From an uncultured Bacteroidia bacterium (GTDB lineage Bacteria; Bacteroidota; Bacteroidia; Bacteroidales; UBA932), in the NCBI GenBank assembly GCA_902796455.1, contig CADBPH010000038.1, positions 1 through 7,327 on the forward strand: a DNA stretch of 7,327 nucleotides. The letters run 5' to 3'. Below, in pieces: positions 5,929 to 7,327 of the stretch. Position 1 is the first letter of the stretch; the number at the start of each line of letters is the position of its first letter. Made by a program: the position numbers and the translations under genes. The notes beneath the pieces were generated by a model that was not told where the DNA came from, ran no database searches, and saw only the letters and a program-made list of their open reading frames with translations.

Positions 5929-6171
5929 TCAGGCTACTTTGGTTTCAATCAAGTCGTACAACTGCGAAAGAACAACGACTCCCTTGATCTCTTCGGCCTT
6001 CAGGCGGCATCCGAATACCTTCTCGACCTCCACGACGATATCGACGACGTCCAAACTGTCGATACCGAGATCCTGCTTGATCCGCGCCTCGGGTGCCAAG
6101 GCGTTTTCATCGACCTCGAATTCCTCGACGAGGAATTGATTCACTTTCTCTTCAATTTCTTTCCTATCCAT
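5929..6171 (-). CDS. acyl carrier protein (ACP-1)
   Basis: An 80-residue free-standing acyl carrier protein. The 4'-phosphopantetheine attachment site is the classic DLGIDSLDVVD, with Ser39 as the modified residue, and the acidic helix-II region EVEKVFG follows at once. A longer reading from a TTG at 6180 would begin directly after the methyltransferase stop. I chose the ATG at 6171 because it leaves a normal MDRKEIEEKVNQFL start for helix I and a 9-base A/T-rich spacer. It carries acyl intermediates as thioesters for the ketosynthases, dehydratase and acyltransferase encoded next to it. Its position between the methyltransferase and the acyltransferase suggests it may load the starter or present the finished chain, while the second ACP sits with ketosynthase 2; that division of labour is inference. 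Stop TGA lies four bases from the GTG of the next gene. Confidence 0.95.
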   Translation of the reverse strand: MDRKEIEEKVNQFLVEEFEVDENALAPEARIKQDLGIDSLDVVDIVVEVEKVFGCRLKAEEIKGVVVLSQLYDLIETKVA

Positions 6172-6180
6172 GTCTATCAA

Positions 6181-7278
6181 TTATTTCTTGCTGCAAATCA
6201 AAATATTATGTCCCTGACCGATCCCATCGACAATCCGGTCGACCTGCAGGCCGGCCTGGTCGATCAACCGTTCGAGGTCCTCGGAGTAATACATCTTGCT
6301 GTTGCCGTTGGCCATCGCCGCAAAATACAGGCTGGTCATGGTGATGCAGAAAGCTGCCGGCTCATATTTCTGGCGGTTCCACAGCAACTCCATGATATAC
6401 AGACGGGTATCCGGCTGCATGATGGCCGCCGCCCGCGACAGGATGCTCACGATTTCCTTTTCCGAGAAGCAGTCCAGGAACTGGCTCATCCAGATGGCGT
6501 CATACGGCTTATCCGTCGGGAACTGCGCCTGCGGATCCAGCATGTCCATCCCGATTCCTTCGATCCGGTCCGATCCCGGAACATCCGCCGTCGCCCGGCG
6601 CATCAGCGCGATCTGGGCAGGAAGGTCCAGGATCGTGACATGCACCTGCGGATCATACCGGACGCACTGCGTCGCCCATCGCCCGGTATTCCCGCCGACA
6701 TCCAGCAGATTCCGGATCTTCCGGCTGAATACCAGTTTCAAGGCATCGTCGAAGGAATGGTCGGAATAAAAATGGTCAAATCCGAACCAGCTTTTCTGGG
6801 CGGCCGGCGGCAACTGCGACAGCCCTTCATAAATGGTTGCCCAATCCCCGAACAATTTCAGGCCCACGGGTTTTCCCTCCTGGAAAGACTCGTCCAGATG
6901 GAAGAACCCTTTGTAATTGACATCGTGGTTGAAATCCAGGTTCACGCGGGCCGCATTGTCGGTCAGCAGGAACCAGCCGACCTTGGAGAGGGTGAACCGG
7001 TCCGTGGCCGGATCCACCAGTACGGTTCCGATGGTCAGGGCCGCTTCCATCAGGCATTTCACGGCATAGGGCGTCAGGGAACACCGGTCCGTGATTTCCT
7101 CCATCGTGAGCCCTTCCGCATTGTCACGCAGCATATCCAGGATCCCATGCTTGACCATGAGACGGGACGCTTCGAAGACAATGGGTCCGAAAGCAATGAA
7201 CTCCGCTTGGCGCTGGGCTTCGCGGGTCGAGTACACCTCGCGGGTGTAACGTTTTTCCAATTCGGGGAACAGAATCAT
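6181..7278 (-). CDS. SAM-dependent methyltransferase, O-methyltransferase family 2-like
   Basis: A 365-residue methyltransferase with the two-part build of the plant COMT/bacterial family-2 enzymes. An N-terminal winged-helix region (about 30-110, including LTMEEITDRCSLTPYAVKCL) is followed by a Rossmann SAM domain. The SAM-binding motif I is DVGGNTG at 193-199, the acidic motif II is ILDLP at 216-220, and the C-terminal strands end with GHNILICS near 356-363. By eye, the segment SQFLDCFSEKEIVSIL (265-280) aligns with the family's catalytic 'lHDWsDeecvkIL' stretch but carries Asp in place of the catalytic His. It is the first complete gene in the window, 9 bases before the ACP. In this context it most likely methylates the aryl head group, either on carbon or on oxygen; the target atom cannot be read from the sequence. 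A GGAAG stretch about 9 bases before the ATG could act as a weak ribosome site. The family call is firm, the substrate is inferred. Confidence 0.88.
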   Translation of the reverse strand: MILFPELEKRYTREVYSTREAQRQAEFIAFGPIVFEASRLMVKHGILDMLRDNAEGLTMEEITDRCSLTPYAVKCLMEAALTIGTVLVDPATDRFTLSKVGWFLLTDNAARVNLDFNHDVNYKGFFHLDESFQEGKPVGLKLFGDWATIYEGLSQLPPAAQKSWFGFDHFYSDHSFDDALKLVFSRKIRNLLDVGGNTGRWATQCVRYDPQVHVTILDLPAQIALMRRATADVPGSDRIEGIGMDMLDPQAQFPTDKPYDAIWMSQFLDCFSEKEIVSILSRAAAIMQPDTRLYIMELLWNRQKYEPAAFCITMTSLYFAAMANGNSKMYYSEDLERLIDQAGLQVDRIVDGIGQGHNILICSKK

Positions 7279-7282
7279 ATGC

Positions 7283-7327
7283 TTACTTCCCTTGCGGGCA
7301 ATGGTTTCTCAAATAATCTTCAATCAA
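7283..7327 (-). CDS. C-terminal end of an upstream gene (partial, unidentified)
   Basis: Reading the minus strand from the window edge gives an open frame of 14 codons ending LIEDYLRNHCPQGK and a TAA stop, four bases before the methyltransferase ATG. The other two minus frames both meet a stop close to the edge. An end-to-start spacing of four bases fits the tight packing of the rest of the operon, so this is probably the tail of the preceding operon gene. Fourteen residues are too few to name a family. In loci of this type an aromatic amino acid ammonia-lyase, an acyl-ACP ligase or another synthase gene could sit here, but nothing in the sequence decides between them. Confidence 0.5.
   Translation of the reverse strand: MIEDYLRNHCPQGK

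Noticed and set aside
5190..5987. Plus-strand open frame (265 codons) opposite the acyltransferase and the end of ACP-1.
   Set aside because: Antisense shadow; the opposite strand has the HX4E acyltransferase motif and an ACP serine motif.
6172..6180. Upstream TTG start for ACP-1 that would abut the methyltransferase stop.
   Set aside because: The ATG nine bases downstream gives the usual ACP N-terminus, and the extra residues (MID) add nothing conserved.
7279..7327. Possible promoter before the methyltransferase.
   Set aside because: No Bacteroidota-type -33/-7 pair (TTTG / TAnnTTTG) can be placed convincingly, and an open frame from the edge ends only four bases before the ATG, which suggests an internal operon junction.

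Overview
The window is an interior piece of a single-strand (minus) biosynthetic operon, read from right to left. It looks like an aryl polyene (APE)/flexirubin-type polyene locus of a Bacteroidota member. The grounds are the set of parts: two free-standing acyl carrier proteins, two full ketosynthases with intact Cys-His-His residues, one catalytically dead ketosynthase-like chain-length-factor, a short 'half' ketosynthase-like protein, an ApeP-like hotdog dehydratase, an LpxL-type acyltransferase and a family-2-like methyltransferase. Shine-Dalgarno signals are weak or absent and the few gene spacers are A/T-rich, which fits Bacteroidota. The DNA is GC-rich by eye (somewhat under 60%), pointing to a high-GC Bacteroidales lineage (for example Alistipes-like) rather than a low-GC Bacteroides; the taxonomic call is inference.

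Layout in transcription order: the last codons of an upstream gene (7327-7283); methyltransferase (7278-6181); ACP-1 (6171-5929); LpxL-like acyltransferase (5924-5028, GTG start); hotdog dehydratase (5031-4567); ketosynthase 1 (4570-3449); half-ketosynthase protein (3452-2901); ACP-2 (2888-2631); ketosynthase 2 (2623-1430); chain-length-factor-like protein (1433-438); a four-helix SMR/EamA-type membrane protein (450-97); and the start of an exported protein (100 to beyond base 1). There is no intergenic region longer than about 12 bases. Five junctions are 4-base ATGA stop/start overlaps and one is a 13-base overlap, so the whole stretch is expected to be one transcript with translational coupling. 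No promoter, terminator, RNA gene, mobile element, CRISPR or long repeat was seen.

How the parts should work together: an aryl starter carried on an ACP is extended by ketosynthase/CLF pairs. Each beta-keto step is reduced (the reductase is not in the window) and dehydrated by the hotdog protein, probably with a partner, to leave conjugated double bonds. The methyltransferase decorates the aryl ring, the LpxL-like enzyme moves the finished polyene acyl chain to a membrane lipid acceptor, and the small membrane protein plus the exported protein may help move it across the inner membrane or through the envelope. The starter-supply enzyme, acyl-ACP ligase, ketoreductase, thioesterase and large exporter typical of such loci are not visible and would have to lie outside the window. 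The most noteworthy points are the half-ketosynthase protein, the three degenerate active sites (CLF, half-KS, dehydratase), the pairing of each active ketosynthase with a translationally coupled inactive relative, and the exemption of both ACP genes from the overlap pattern.
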